The notes beneath the pieces are model-generated. The model ran no database searches. It was not told where the DNA came from and saw nothing but the letters and a program-made list of their open reading frames with translations. A stretch of 64,000 nt of DNA from NCBI GenBank assembly GCA_036346225.1, contig JARFIW010001469.1:5550001-5614000 (forward strand). The letters run 5' to 3'. The translations under genes and the position numbers were made by a program. The stretch's first letter is position 1. Every line of letters begins with the position of its first letter. Source of the DNA: Platerodrilus igneus. Its lineage: Eukaryota > Arthropoda > Insecta > Coleoptera > Lycidae. Below are positions 36,481-48,863 of the stretch, one piece after another.

Positions 36481-39050
36481 TAAAGAGCAAGAAAAAAACC
36501 CTGGACCTAGACCCAACCGACACCGAGGACTCCACCACCAACGACAACACCACTCACACCTCCAGCTTCACCAGCGAAACCCAGCACAAGAGCCGTTTAC
36601 AAAGCGACTGTCCCAAAAATCCGAGACCAAACATCATTATCAACCGGAGAATTCAGAACGATAAAAATCTTACATAATGTCCACCAGTGGATTCAAAGGG
36701 CAATGTCCAATGACTCTGTCACCAACCTGCTATGACCGGCAATAACCCACTTCTTCAGGAGCATCAATGGTTAACAAACTGCAACATACGTTACAGATAC
36801 TCTACTGAAACGCCAACGGTATCAACAACAACGGGACAGAACTGAAACACTTTCTACAAGAATTCGACATCGACGTAGCTCTACTAGGAGAAACTAACTC
36901 TCACCAAACACCAAATTAACATTGGCCAACTACGACATCTACCGCACGGAAGAGTTGCAATTTTAATACACCTTTGCATACTTCATGATCAAACAGATCT
37001 GCCACCTACCGACATGCAATACGTAGAAGCCCACATTAACATCCACGGCAGACCACTTCAACTAATATCGGCCTACAAAAGCCCTATACAAAGAATACGA
37101 ACAGAAAGACTAGATAACTTCCTAGCAGAAGACATTCCCGCGATTATCGCCGGTGACCTAAACGCGAAACATTCGAGCTGGGGCTCCAGAATAGAGAATC
37201 CAACCGGTCGCACCCCATATAACCACGCAGTCAGAAAGGATTGATACATAACTGGACCAGATGTGTTAGACATCACGATCACCAGACGCCTACCAAACCC
37301 AATGGAACTGGAAGTGATAGAAGACCTGCCGATTATAATCACCATTCACACGCAAACACACACGAGAGGTACGCTACGATACGAAGAACCAACTGACAAA
37401 AATACAACGAAAATTACAGACGGCAACCCTAACATAAAAACGCACAAGATATCGACGATGCCGTAAGAACACTGACAAACGCTCTCCAAGAAGCCATCGA
37501 TAACAACACACATACCATACAACTAAACACCAAAAAACCAACTTTGTCACAAAATAAAAAGCAAACTAAAATTAGTAAGAAGATGACAACGCCCATGAGA
37601 TCCCAACACTGGAACACCGTTCAACGATAAATAACCTGTAGTAAAAGTACTTCTGAATGACCACAGAATGACCTCTCACCTAAACAACACGTTAGACGAA
37701 GAAAGCAACCTGTACAAATTAAACAGAAGACTAACCTCCAAGGAAAAACAGATACAAGCCCCATTTTAGAAAGGTTATGACACCAAATATAGAGCAACAA
37801 AATACGCAGAAGCACTACAATATACATTTTCAATAAACAACACTATCGATTGAAGCCACGAAGACAATATAAACACCGTAATCGATCAAATCCAGCTGCA
37901 ATCTGAACACGAAATGGGCTTCATAACACCCAAAGAAGCAAAACAAATCATCGTGAGACTGAACGACCGAAAGGCTCCTAGTAAATATAACATCCACCCT
38001 AAAAGCACCTAAGCAAAAGACAAAAACCACACTGGCGTACCTGATGAAAATCTTCAACAGCATCATCATCCATCGCTACTTCCCCGACACATGAAAAACA
38101 CCTATAATGGTTATGATTCTCAGATCAAAGAATCCAAGATCAGAACCTGAACACTACTGACTAATCGCCCAGCTGAGCATGATATCGAAAATATTCAAAA
38201 GAAGCCTGCTGACGAAGTTGAAACCGCACATACTGAACCTACCCGACCAGTTTGGATTCAAAGCAGAGCGCAAAATGGCATTACAAATAATACGAGTGAC
38301 CGACCTCATCGCCGAAAACTACAACAAAGCCAAAGTAAACGTTGCAGTAGCCATTGATATGGAAAAAGTCTTCGATAAGATCAGGAGACAGGAACTGCTC
38401 TACAAATTAGCAACTATACACAAAATGTCGATACCATTCATACAACTCTTAGATAGCTATCTAACAAACAAACGCCTACAAGTACGAGTTGAAGATCAAC
38501 TGTCGGACGAAACACACATTGCCGCTGGTGAGTCGCAAGGGGAATGCCTTACGCCTGAGCTCTTCAACGCCTACAACTACGACATACCGTGCGGAGCGGA
38601 TATCATATGTGATGTATTCCGTCGACACCATCTTTATGACAGTAGGAAGAGCACTAAAATATGCAACGACATCTAGACACATTACCAGACGATGGAACAT
38701 AACATTAAAATCACAAAAATCGACCATCCTCTTCCCTAAACACAATCCGTCACCACGACAACCACCGATTCTAGAAGAACGCCAATTGCTATGGAAGGAC
38801 ATCCATAAAATACTTGGGGTTCATCACTTGTATTTAAACAACACGTAGACACAACAATACAAAAGTAAGAAAAGCCAGAGGTTATCTCTACGAAAAGATC
38901 ATCGCACGAAACAAACTGCCAACCGAGACTAGACTACGAATGTACAAGACATACCTAAGACCAGTCCTGAGGTATGCACCACAAGCATAGCATACCTACC
39001 TTTTCAAGATACAACGGCATCGACTGGAAGCCTTTCAAAACCAGACATTG
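36480..39050 (+). pseudogene. Jockey-like non-LTR retrotransposon, decayed
   Basis: Fragments of ORF2 follow each other on the plus strand in changing frames. An endonuclease start (N-A-N-G-I, then L-L-G-E-T-N) lies at about 36800-36900. The central endonuclease follows at 37014-37244 with its G-D-L-N-A-K-H-S-S-W-G block, then its end (P/D-V-L-D-I-T-I) at about 37255-37330. The reverse transcriptase runs from 38179. Its catalytic Y-A-D-D box is degenerate (Y-S-V-D at about 38615-38626), and the frame shifts near 38600 before continuing to a K-I-L-G-V block near 38810 and a final L-R-P-V-L-R-Y-A block near 38965. The upstream Pro/Thr-rich part (36480-36780) may be ORF1 remains. No 3' tail or target duplication is seen. 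The family call rests on endonuclease and RT motifs; the exact clade is an inference. Confidence 0.75.
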
Positions 39051-39059
39051 TAATAGTTT

Positions 39060-41160
39060 TAGTTTTATATAAAAAACGGGGGTAATTAAAACTTTTGTAA
39101 CTTTATTACCCTTTATCCTCGTGACTATCAGCTATATACTAAAACTCTCTATTTTTAATCTGATGTCACTAGGTCGAGATTTTCTTCTTTAGACTCCAAG
39201 CCCAGGGTAGTGTCAGATGGAAAACGGCTTTAGACAAAGAAAACTCTTAGGGGTTAAACGGCTAGTAGAGTGTTAGCTCTGGGTAGATCATGAGCATGGG
39301 TCATGGGTGGATAATCGACCAAAATATTTTTAATAGGCGCCACCGTATTTTTTAATACAAGTGCCAACAAAATTTATCTGTGTTTGTATAAGGAAATGCG
39401 GAAACCTTATCTTAACACCACTATCATAGCCATAAAATTTGAATTTCACTCTTTATCACACACTTACCAAAACCTCAACCACCAGATGTCAAACAGTTGT
39501 CTCAGCTTTACCTGTGAACAAACAAAACACCACATGGACACTATTTGTGTCTTCAAAAGCATATGCCAAAAATAGAATAAATGAATTTAAACATCTGTGA
39601 AATACTAAAGGGATTTATTTTCATTATTCTGTCTTTTTACTTAATGAGGGTTTGCTCTAATTTTCTTTTTCTTAATTTAAATGTAGAATAATAAAACTTC
39701 ATTCAAATGAAACAAAATGAATTCTATTCATATGTAGAAATCGGATATATATACATGTGACTGCAATATATATGCTTACTATCTTGTCATTAATTTTTTT
39801 TTATAAAAAGAATTTTAGTGAAGTTTAACCTTCTAAACAAATATTTATAAATTAATCATTTCTATAAAATTTTAGTTTAAGCAAACATATCATAATTTAT
39901 TTGTTCATATCACAAGATTTTATTTTTACTATAATCATTGAAGCGCTTCCTTGACCATTTACAACAAAGAATCAGAAAAATAACGATCATAAAATGCAAC
40001 TACTCAAATTTAACTATTGTCTACACAAAAAAATATACACGAATATCAGCACCAATAAAAAGCTTTTACATGACCTTAATTGTTTTTAAGCAAAATGTGA
40101 AAATTAAATCAAGACTGCATTTGGCGTCTAGATTAGGAAACAGAATCTATACCATTTTTTATCTGACACAAGTTGTCATTCTAAATATCTTGACACACAT
40201 TGAATGCGTGTACAAGTAACTGATAAACTAAATATTTATTCGGTGTGTTATTAACTTTAAAAAACTACTTTAAATTTGTGTTATTCTAATAATCAACGTA
40301 GGAGATCTTATAATAATTTATAATACTTTCAAAGTTACGGAAAGTTTCAAACACTCACGTGTATCCAAATAAATTGCAGGTGCAAAATCGTGACGTCAGC
40401 TGTTGTATTTTTCCAGCGTATTAATCATCTGTAAGTTTGAAGTACCAAGATTCTTTGTTGAATAAACTATTTCTATGCGGCGTATTAAATAGATAGAATG
40501 AAACCATAACTGCCTGCTTTAAATTACTGCGACGAAAATTTAATATAATTTAACATTGAAAATTGTTGTTGTAGATATGTCCATTAGATATTGCACTAAA
40601 GTGAAATATATTAGTTTAATTTATAATATTAATCTATACCAACTGTCTTAAATGATGTATATTATTGTTCCATGTTCTCAACTCAAGTTCTTCTTTCTGA
40701 CTCTATTAGACGCCTCGTGTTTTAGTCGAGCCATCTTGACTTTTATCTCTAGTCTACAAAAAGCGACTTGATTCTTCGACGTTGGAAACAAAAGTGCTCA
40801 TAATTAACTGGACTACGCTTGGCAACAAGCCACAGAATATAAATCTCCTAGATTCTATGCGTTATTGTGAATATTATACTTTACTTTTTATTGGCTGAAT
40901 ATTTACGAATTAAATGCTTTAAAATTTATCTGTTTTATTATTAATTTATTAGGCTTGGTGCAACAAGAAAAAAAATACGTTACAACATTACGAATAATAA
41001 CAAAAGCACCTTGGTTCGTAAGAAACGAAGTAATTAGAAACGACCTACAAATAAACACCCTCTTCGACCACTGTAAACATCTTTATTACCATCAATACCA
41101 CCCACGGCCCTTTCATACAAGCCGCAGCACCTAGAGAGGGTAGAGGAAAAAACAAACAAG
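39060..41160. other. No gene seen
   Basis: About 2.1 kb of AT-rich sequence with short ORFs that lack recognisable motifs. No tandem repeat or element terminus was identified. Confidence 0.5.
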
Positions 41161-41167
41161 AAGACTG

Positions 41168-42352
41168 CTACATGACATTTTCTTGAGGAATTGAATTTAG
41201 CACACCGCCGATTAGAAAATGTCCGGGTGTTAGTGGGAGAAAATCAAGTGGATCGTTGGAAATTGGTCATATAGGACGGGAATTAAGTACTGCTTCAATT
41301 TGGGTGATGATTGTATTCAAGGATTCATAAGTAAGGGCAGTATTCCCGATCACTCTGATAAAATGAGTTGTGAATGAGCGAACCATACGTTCGCATAATC
41401 CTGCAAAATGAGGACTCCTGGGAGGGTTAAAATGAAAAGTGATCTTATGGTTGATAGCATATGATTTAAAATTTTCATGGTTGAGACTATCATAAAACCA
41501 TTTCGCAATTAGGTCTAAGCGATTCCTGGCACCGACAAAATTGGTAGCATTGTCACAAAATATATGCTGACAGAAACCACGCCTAGATATAAATCTTTTA
41601 AATGCATTTAAGAAACTGTCTGCTGCAAGGTCGCTGACCACCTCTATGTGAACAGCTTTCGTGCTAAAACACATGAAGATGCAAATGTATGCCTTGATTA
41701 TTTTTCGATTTCTTAATTTACCATCCTTGATAAAAATAGGACCACTATAATCTACACCGCAGCGATTGAAGGGCCTGGCAGGGGTTACTCTAGCCTCTGG
41801 TAAATCGCCCATTTTTGGAATGGATTGAAATGGAGCACTCCGAAAGCACGTTATATATTTACGAAGCACGCTACGTATGGCCCTTTTCCCATTCAGGGGC
41901 CAGAATTTTTGTCGAATGGTAGCAAGTAATAATTGTGTCCCAGCATGTAAGTTCTCTAAGTGGGCTTGTCGTATTAACAACCGAGTGAAATTGTGGTTGT
42001 CGGGCAAGACTATTTGATGAGCTTGCTCAAAACTTAAGTCGGAATTTTTTAATCTACCACCAACACGAATAACTACATTATCGTCCAAAATTGGAGATAA
42101 TGATAGGAGTTTGCTTTTGGGTAAAACTGGTTTACCTCCCCTTAACGCAAATATTTCTTGAGGAAATGCTGACAACTGTACTAATTTAATGAGAACTAGT
42201 AAGGCTGCTTCATTTTCAGTTGTACTGAGTTCACCAATTATCCTTTCAGATCTTAGATTATTTGCAAATCTTAGACAATACGCAGTAACCCTTTGTAACC
42301 GTTTAATTGACGAAAATCTTTCAAAGATATCAAAGTTAATTATAAGCGTCAA
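41168..42352 (-). pseudogene. BEL/Pao integrase
   Basis: Read on the minus strand from 42352. After the end of the RNase H connection, the zinc-binding region has its two His (H-L-E-N-L-H), but only one Cys is present in the usual Cys pair (T-C-F-R-S). The catalytic core has G-V-D-Y-S-G-P, then F-C-D-N-A-T-N-F, then the Glu in L-C-E-R-M-V, so all three acidic residues remain. After N-S-R-P a frameshift occurs at about 41267; the family's P-L-T-P-G-H-F-L-I-G-G block continues in another frame to a TAG near 41168. The C-terminal part is missing. Part of the same deleted element as the next three entries. Confidence 0.85.
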
Positions 42353-42466
42353 TGTAGTGTGTAAAGCGAATTTGGCATCAGAGTTTTTCTCTAATTCGGT
42401 GCTAGTTAAATAAGGTCTTTCAGGCCACTGTTCGATATCTCGATGTAAGAATGGTGGACCGTACCA

Positions 42467-43051
42467 TCAGAGCTGTGACTGAATTAACTGGGTTGCGTTA
42501 AGACCCCGTGATATAATGTCGGCAGGATTGTTCTCTGATGAGATATGATGCCAACGTTCTTGATTTATTAGATCCTGAATTTGTGACACGCGATTAGCAA
42601 CAAATATTTTATAAAGACTGGGTTCAGATTTTATCCAAGCATGAGCAATCGTGGAGTCTGACCAGCAAAATACATTCGAAGGTTCAACACTTAGGTTAGT
42701 GGAAACCTTTTTTATCAGCTGTGAAAGTAAAAGTGCACCGCAAAGTTCCAATTTTGGTACGGTGATCGTTTTTAATGGAGCAACTCGTGACTTGGCGCAA
42801 AGTAAACTTACAGAAATTGTGCCTGATGAACTACGCGACTTGATATAAATAACAGCGCCGTATGCGAGAATGCTTGCGTCACAGAAACCATGTAATTCTA
42901 TAACATGTCGATCCTTAAGACAAGCGTGACGTGAAACCTGAAACTCGTTTAGACTTGCTAATTGATCCCTAAATTTTAACCATTGTGTTTGAATGTCAAT
43001 AGGTAAGATTCTATCCCAGCCTACTTCTAACTGCCAAAGCCGTTGCATCAA
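42467..43051 (-). pseudogene. BEL/Pao RNase H
   Basis: A 194-residue ORF on the minus strand with the BEL/Pao order: a H-G-F-C-D-A-S motif, a V-P-K-L-E-L motif, a W-S-D-S motif and an N-P-A-D-I-I-S-R-G motif. These are the RNase H active-site and closing blocks. It sits between reverse transcriptase and integrase remnants, as expected, with a break at about 42460 before integrase and another at 43060-43090 before RT. Confidence 0.85.
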
Positions 43052-43089
43052 AATCTTAGCATTGATCGGGCCCTAAAAGTCCTTAAGGA

Positions 43090-43480
43090 TCAAACAACTT
43101 CGAAATTTCGGATAGAACAAACCTTTTGGTGATTTTGTTGGTTGATTCGTTGAAGCTGACCTTGTAATACAACGTCCCTATCGGAATTCCAAGAAATTCC
43201 CAGAATTTTTTGGTCCGCACAGCTTGAAATGTAAAATGCCCTGTCGATTGTGTCAACATCAACTTCACTTGTGATTATTTGTCTCGCATTTGAATTCCGT
43301 TTACGAAGATGAAAACCTACTGAAGATAGAATGTGTGAAATATTGTTCTTTAATGAAACAATCGTTTGAATGTCGTTGCCTCCTGTGATGAGGTCATCGA
43401 CGTAGAAATCGTTTTTAATTACTTGGGAAGCCAGCGGAAATTTAGTTTTATTATTGCTCCAAATTTGAATCATCGGATAG
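43090..43480 (-). pseudogene. BEL/Pao reverse transcriptase, C-terminal half only
   Basis: On the minus strand the sequence enters RT at a K-F-P-L-A block and reaches the catalytic F-Y-V-D-D-L box (about 43390-43405), then a K-I-L-G-I-S-W block, and ends in a frameshift near 43150-43090. The first half of RT and all of the protease are absent. Gag sequence is joined directly upstream. Confidence 0.8.
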
Positions 43481-43669
43481 TTCAATCTGAATTTGAATAG
43501 ATTCAAATTCCGAGAAACACAATTCAAATTTCTCAAGACGCGATTGTAATTCGCCTAAACTTTTAGAGTCGGAAGTGCTTTCGACCCAATTGTGAAATCT
43601 GGTAGCCTTTGATTTAATTAGACCAAGATTTTTAATTAAATACTTAAGTTCCTCAGTTTCTTGAGACAT
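43460..43669 (-). pseudogene. BEL/Pao gag N-terminus joined to RT by deletion
   Basis: The minus-strand ORF starting at 43669 has a charged, helical N-terminal gag segment, with short paired words such as F-H-N-W-V and F-E...F-E. At about 43480-43440 it runs straight into RT sequence in another frame. Most of gag, the protease and half of RT have therefore been removed by one internal deletion. Confidence 0.65.
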
Positions 43670-44490
43670 ACATGGTTACAATATTTATTTACGATGTTAT
43701 TATACAATGCTAAGAAGTAAACGAACCCTTGTGTTCTCCGACAGGTAACGGTAATTTAATACGCCAGACCCAAAGGCGGCGTAAGAAATAAGGGATACAA
43801 GAATCTTTTTATAGATTTCTTGCAAACCTACACAATTATGAACAGAAGAAATATTTTCCGTTTGCAATGAAGTATGTCGACTGGTAAAAATCGATACAGT
43901 TGGCAAAATATATCATGCAAACATAAATTAAGATTTTATTGTATGTGACTAACAGAATAATGGATATTATTGCATGCAAAGGATAGGTATCAAATAGAAC
44001 GAATTTACAGTTTCCTTTGTCTTGTGCGTGCGTTCTTCTTTGTATTTGAGCAGCGGTAGCACATAAGTAGACTTTTCTTAATCGCCAAACACAACACAAA
44101 ATAATGTTTTGTTGAACCAATCAAGCGTGCAGTAGCTTTCCCGATTCGATTAATGTACTTAATCCCCGTGCGAATTAAGCTTCGAATAATTTTCTGAGCC
44201 AAGCGGCGACTTCAGATAGTTGAGTTGATTTAGTATTGCTTGTTGAATTACACGTAATACTAATTTTATAATGTGGCCGAAAGTGACCAAATGTGGAGTA
44301 ACTCTCCAGCTGGTTCGATAAAATTGAATAATTATAGTGGACTGTAGATTGCTTGAATAATTAATGAAACACAAGTTAGCAATTAAACATTATATTGAGT
44401 AAAAATAGTTGCAATACAGTAAACCGTACATCTTACTCCGATGGAATGTAAAACCGAACTGCCGTCGACCCTTGAAGAAGGGTTCTAAAG
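43670..44490. other. Leader or LTR of the BEL/Pao remnant, not resolved
   Basis: This lies upstream of gag on the minus strand and should hold the leader and 5' LTR. I could not find a second LTR copy or a clear primer-binding site to fix the boundaries. No coding region is seen. Confidence 0.4.
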
Positions 44491-44491
44491 C

Positions 44492-44892
44492 TTGTTTTTA
44501 CCTAACGGTACAAATAAATTAGCAGCGCTCTCAAGAATGTACAGATGCTACATAAGAAAAATACTAAATCCTAACAGGCAGTTTTGGAAGAAAATGACTG
44601 GATTGTGGTGGACTTCAGTCAAAGTCGTGCAACTGCTTCCAAAAAAGCGAATCAAAATTGTTTTATTGGAATGATAACCAATACACTGGAAGGAAATCAA
44701 ACCAATGAATATGAAGCTTCCTTTGTGAGATATGTGGAAACAAAAATCAATCCTGGATCAACATTTAAGTGGCCAGAAAAGGAAGACCGATGTTTTTTTG
44801 ATAAAAAGTGGATTGTAGGACGTCTACTTCATCCACAACTACTTCGACGTGGACTCATGAAGTTTAATGTTAATGTAGATGAGTGGCACTAA
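44492..44892 (+). pseudogene. C-terminal protein fragment, unassigned
   Basis: Two overlapping ORFs, in different frames and joined at about 44580, give a small domain with the pattern D-W-I-V-V-D-F...F-I-G...E-Y-E-A-S-F-V-R...F-K-W-P, ending shortly after an R-R-G-L-M-K-F block. Similar C-terminal domains occur in transposon-associated proteins of arthropods, but I cannot name the family. The upstream portion of the protein is absent. An AATAAA lies about 20 bp past the stop (near 44909), so a transcript end is plausible. Confidence 0.4.
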
Positions 44893-44979
44893 CGCATGTA
44901 TATAAAAATAAATTTTATACCTTAACTAAAAAACATTTGTACTCTAATTTTGATTTTTTATTTTTTAAAAACTGTCCCG

Positions 44980-45259
44980 CTGTCCCTTTTCACCCCTTCT
45001 ACTGGAAGTTTAAGAACAGTAGGTATGCTTGTAAACATGATAAAATATAACATGTCCCTAATCACCCCGACTGTGGGGTGAAAAGGGACAGTAAGTAAAA
45101 ATTTTACAAATCCTGTAAATTTTAAAAATATGTATGTTTTGTTACTTATGTATATATCCTTACTGATATAAACATTAATTGACATAGAAACTAGGTTAAA
45201 TTATTTTAAGATAAAGAAATTATCACTGGAAAGTCCTAAAAAGTGTCCCCTTTCACCCC
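44980..45259. repeat. 17-bp inverted repeat and a third near-copy
   Basis: CTGTCCCTTTTCACCCC (44980-44996) has a perfect inverse at 45075-45091, 78 bp apart. A near-copy in the first orientation (TGTCCCCTTTCACCCC) follows at 45244-45259. The set lies just downstream of the ORF fragment at 44.5-44.9 kb and may be the terminus of the element that carried it. Confidence 0.75.
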
Positions 45260-45935
45260 ATTCTACGGTACAAATGGTATGTATAATCGTAAAGTAGTTT
45301 CAAGCGCTTCACTACCGCATTTGTAGACGTAAACCTTTCTCTTTACTCTCAAAACTATGTGGTAGATTATAAGTCATTCTATTCCATGAAACATCCACAA
45401 GGACATTTATTAAGATGGCTGCTACGTTAATAATGGGTTAGATATTGCTAAAGTTTTATGCATTATGTTACGAACACGCTTAAGATAAATTAATATCCAC
45501 ATAAATCACGCAAGGAAATATTTAAAATTAATGCAGTTTAAACAATTCCACGATTAATTTTTTGTATATGCTTCTTTTAAAAAACTGCAGTGGGCGGCAC
45601 GATCGATTGCTAATATATGGAAGCAAAAAGCGACGCGTTTATTGTATTACTAACAGATGTTGTTGGGTATTTAAAAAAATGCTTTTATGAACCTTCAACC
45701 AAATCGACTCAAAAGTAGAGTATTATTGGAATACGCTATTTATATAGACTGGAATTTGTGTTTATTGTACTTTACGAATAATTGATCTGATGCGACGTAT
45801 ACAAACACTGTCCAGTGACATGTTTTTTGCACAACAAAAACGTTATCTACAAATATATAGCAGGATCACTTGCTAAGCAACTTCCGTTAGCTTGTAGTTT
45901 GTGTTATATTCTTTACTTTAAAAAATTTTAAAAAA
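45260..45935. other. No gene seen
   Basis: AT-rich sequence without recognisable coding or repeat structure. Confidence 0.5.
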
Positions 45936-46250
45936 ATTTCGTATGTACTCACATACTAACGAAAGGCTGCTCATATGTACTTTATGTGCTTATTCGACAT
46001 ATTGTAAAAGTAAGTTATGAATCCCTATGTGATTGTGTTTTGAACACCATTCATCTACATGCAATTTGTGTGATTATCCCGCATCAAAAAAGTTTTACAT
46101 TAATCTAAGTTAAATATTAACGAACGTAACACTTATACAATTTATATGATTATACCAAATTACAAAAACACTTTAACAGGTTGCATACCCATTTGTATGC
46201 AATTTATATAATTATGCCCCATCACTAAAAAGTTTTTTTTACAAAGACGT
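45936..46250 (+). pseudogene. Decayed finger repeats upstream of ZF2
   Basis: Several 84-bp finger units are recognisable by TGCAATTTGTGTGATTAT-like, GCATCA-like and CATACTAACGAA-like words, but the frame is broken repeatedly. The same kind of decay precedes ZF1, so both loci lost their 5' part or had it decay in parallel. Confidence 0.7.
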
Positions 46251-47141
46251 ATGATGTCGTACTATACAACAACAAAGAAAAATCGTTTACAATTACACAT
46301 GACATCGCACACTAACGAACGTCCATTCCTATGCTATTTGTGTAACTATGCCGCGTCACACAAAGGTTATCTACAGAAACATATGAAGTCACACACTAAC
46401 GAACTTCCATTCTCATGCAATTTATGTAATTATACCGCATCGAGAAAAGACAGTTTACCAATACATATGACATCGCACACTGGCGAACGTCCATTCGCGT
46501 GTAACTTATGTAACTACACCGCATCACAGAAATGTAATTTAAAAACACATCTGAAGTCGCACACTAACGAACGTCCGTTTGCATGTAAATTGTGTAATTA
46601 TACCGCATCACATAAAGGTAGTTTAAAAGTACATATAAAGTTGCACACTAACGAACGTCCATTCGCTTGCAATTTATGTAATTATACCGCACCACACAGA
46701 GGCAGTTTAAAAATACATATAAAGTCGCACACTAACGAACGTCCATTTTCATGCAACTTATGTAATTATACCGCATCGAGAAAAAACAATTTACAAAGAC
46801 ATATGACATCGCACACTGGCGAACGTCCATTCGCATGCAATTTGTGTAATTATGCCGCATCACATAAATGTAGTTTAAAAATACATTTGAAGTTGCACAC
46901 TAACGAACTTCCGTTCGCATGCAAATTGTGTAATTATACCGCATCACATAAAGGTAATTTAAAAGTACATATAAAGTTGCACACCAACGAACGTCCATTC
47001 GCATGCAATTTATGTAATTATACTGCATCAAGGAAAGATATTTTACAGAGACATATAAAGTCACACACTAACGAGCGTCCATTCCCATGCAGTTTGTGTA
47101 ATTATGCCGCATCACAAAAGGTCATCTACAGAAGCATATGA
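46251..47141 (+). pseudogene. ZF2 segment 1: nine C2H2 fingers, then a frameshift
   Basis: Nine complete C-x2-C-x12-H-x3-H fingers with TNERPFA or TGERPFA linkers. The tenth is broken by loss of one A in CAAAAAGG near 47118, which ends the ORF. Fingers 4 to 9 correspond to the start of the 760-bp unit that is then repeated three more times. No effector domain is visible. Confidence 0.75.
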
Positions 47142-47632
47142 AGTCGCACACTAACGAACGTCCATTCTCATGCAATTTATGTAATTATACCGCATCGAGA
47201 AAAGACAATTTACAAATACACATGAAGTCGCACACTGTTGAACGTCATTCGCATGCAATTTATGTAACTATGCCGCATCACAGAAATGTAATTTAAAATA
47301 CATCTAATCGCATACTAACGAACGTCCGTCCGTTCGCATGCAAAATGTAATTATACCACATCACATAAAGTAATTTAAAAGTACATATAAGTTGCACACT
47401 AACGAACGTCCATTCGCTTGCAATTTATGTAATTATACCGGACCACACAGAGGAGTTTAAAATACATATAAAGTCGCACACTAACGAACGTCCATTTCAT
47501 GCAACTTATGTAATTATACCGCATCCAGGAAAAACAATTTACAAAGACATATGACTCGCACACTGGCGAACGTCCATTCGCATGCAATTTGTGTAATTAT
47601 GCCGCATCACATAAATGTAGTTTAAAATACAT
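47142..47632 (+). pseudogene. ZF2 segment 2: indel-rich copy of the finger unit
   Basis: The finger order is preserved, but at least seven single-base or few-base losses occur (for example in GAACGTCATTCGC, TTTAAAATACATCTAATCGC and CATATGACTCGCAC), so no frame stays open. The neighbouring copies are almost perfect, so this may be a consensus error rather than real decay. Confidence 0.7.
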
Positions 47633-48103
47633 TTGAAGTTGCACACTAACGAACTTCCGTTCGCATGCAAATTGTGTAATTATACCGCATCACATAAAGG
47701 TAATTTAAAAGTACATATAAAGTTGCACACCAACGAACGTCCATTCGCATGCAATTTATGTAATTATACTGCATCAAGGAAAGATATTTTACAGAGACAT
47801 ATAAAGTCACACACTAACGAGCGTCCATTCCCATGCAGTTTGTGTAATTATGCCGCATCACAAAAAGGTCATCTACAGAAGCATATGAAGTCGCACACTA
47901 ACGAACGTCCATTCTCATGCAATTTATGTAATTATACCGCATCGAGAAAAGACAATTTACAAATACACATGAAGTCGCACACTGTTGAACGTCAATTCGC
48001 ATGCAATTTATGTAACTATGCCGCATCACAGAAATGTAATTTAAAAATACATCTTAAGTCGCATACTAACGAACGTCCGTCCGTTCGCATGCAAAATGTG
48101 TAA
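47633..48103 (+). pseudogene. ZF2 segment 3: five fingers, closed by a 4-nt insertion
   Basis: Five complete fingers are followed by R-P-S-V-R and a stop. The cause is an extra 4 nt (CGTC duplicated in GTCCGTCCG at about 48075), which shifts the frame inside the next linker. Confidence 0.75.
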
Positions 48104-48863
48104 TTATACCACATCACATAAAGATAATTTAAAAGTACATATGAAGTTGCACACTAACGAACGTCCATTCGCCTGCAATTTATGTAATTATACCGGACCA
48201 CACAGAGGTAGTTTAAAAATACATATAAAGTCGCACACTAACGAACGTCCATTCTCATGCAACTTATGTAATTATACCGCATCCAGGAAAAACAATTTAC
48301 AAAGACATATGACGTCGCACACTGGCGAACGTCCATTCGCATGCAATTTGTGTAATTATGCCGCATCACATAAATGTAGTTTAAAAATACATTTGAAGTT
48401 GCACACTAACGAACTTCCGTTCGCATGCAAATTGTGTAATTATACCGCATCACATAAAGGTAATTTAAAAGTACATATAAAGTTGCACACCAACGAACGT
48501 CCATTCGCATGCAATTTATGTAATTATACTGCATCAAGGAAAGATATTTTACAGAGACATATAAAGTCACACACTAACGAGCGTCCATTCCCATGCAGTT
48601 TGTGTAATTATGCCGCATCACAAAAAGGTCATCTACAGAAGCATATGAAGTCGCACACTAACGAACGTCCATTCTCATGCAATTTATGTAATTATACCGC
48701 ATCGAGAAAAGACAATTTACAAATACACATGAAGTCGCACACTGTTGAACGTCCATTCGCATGCAATTTATGTAACTATGCCGCATCACAGAAATGTAAT
48801 TTAAAAATACATCTTAAGTCGCATACTAACGAACGTCCGTCCGTTCGCATGCAAAATGTGTAA
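48096..48863 (+). pseudogene. ZF2 segment 4: eight fingers, closed by the same 4-nt insertion
   Basis: Near-identical to segment 5 along its whole length, starting mid-finger at M-C-N-Y and holding eight complete fingers. It ends with the same CGTC duplication (about 48835) and the same stop, overlapping the next ORF by 8 nt. Confidence 0.8.

Noticed and set aside
37073..38802. Minus-strand ORFs in the Jockey-like region
   Set aside because: Endonuclease and RT motifs are clear on the plus strand; the opposite ORFs have none.
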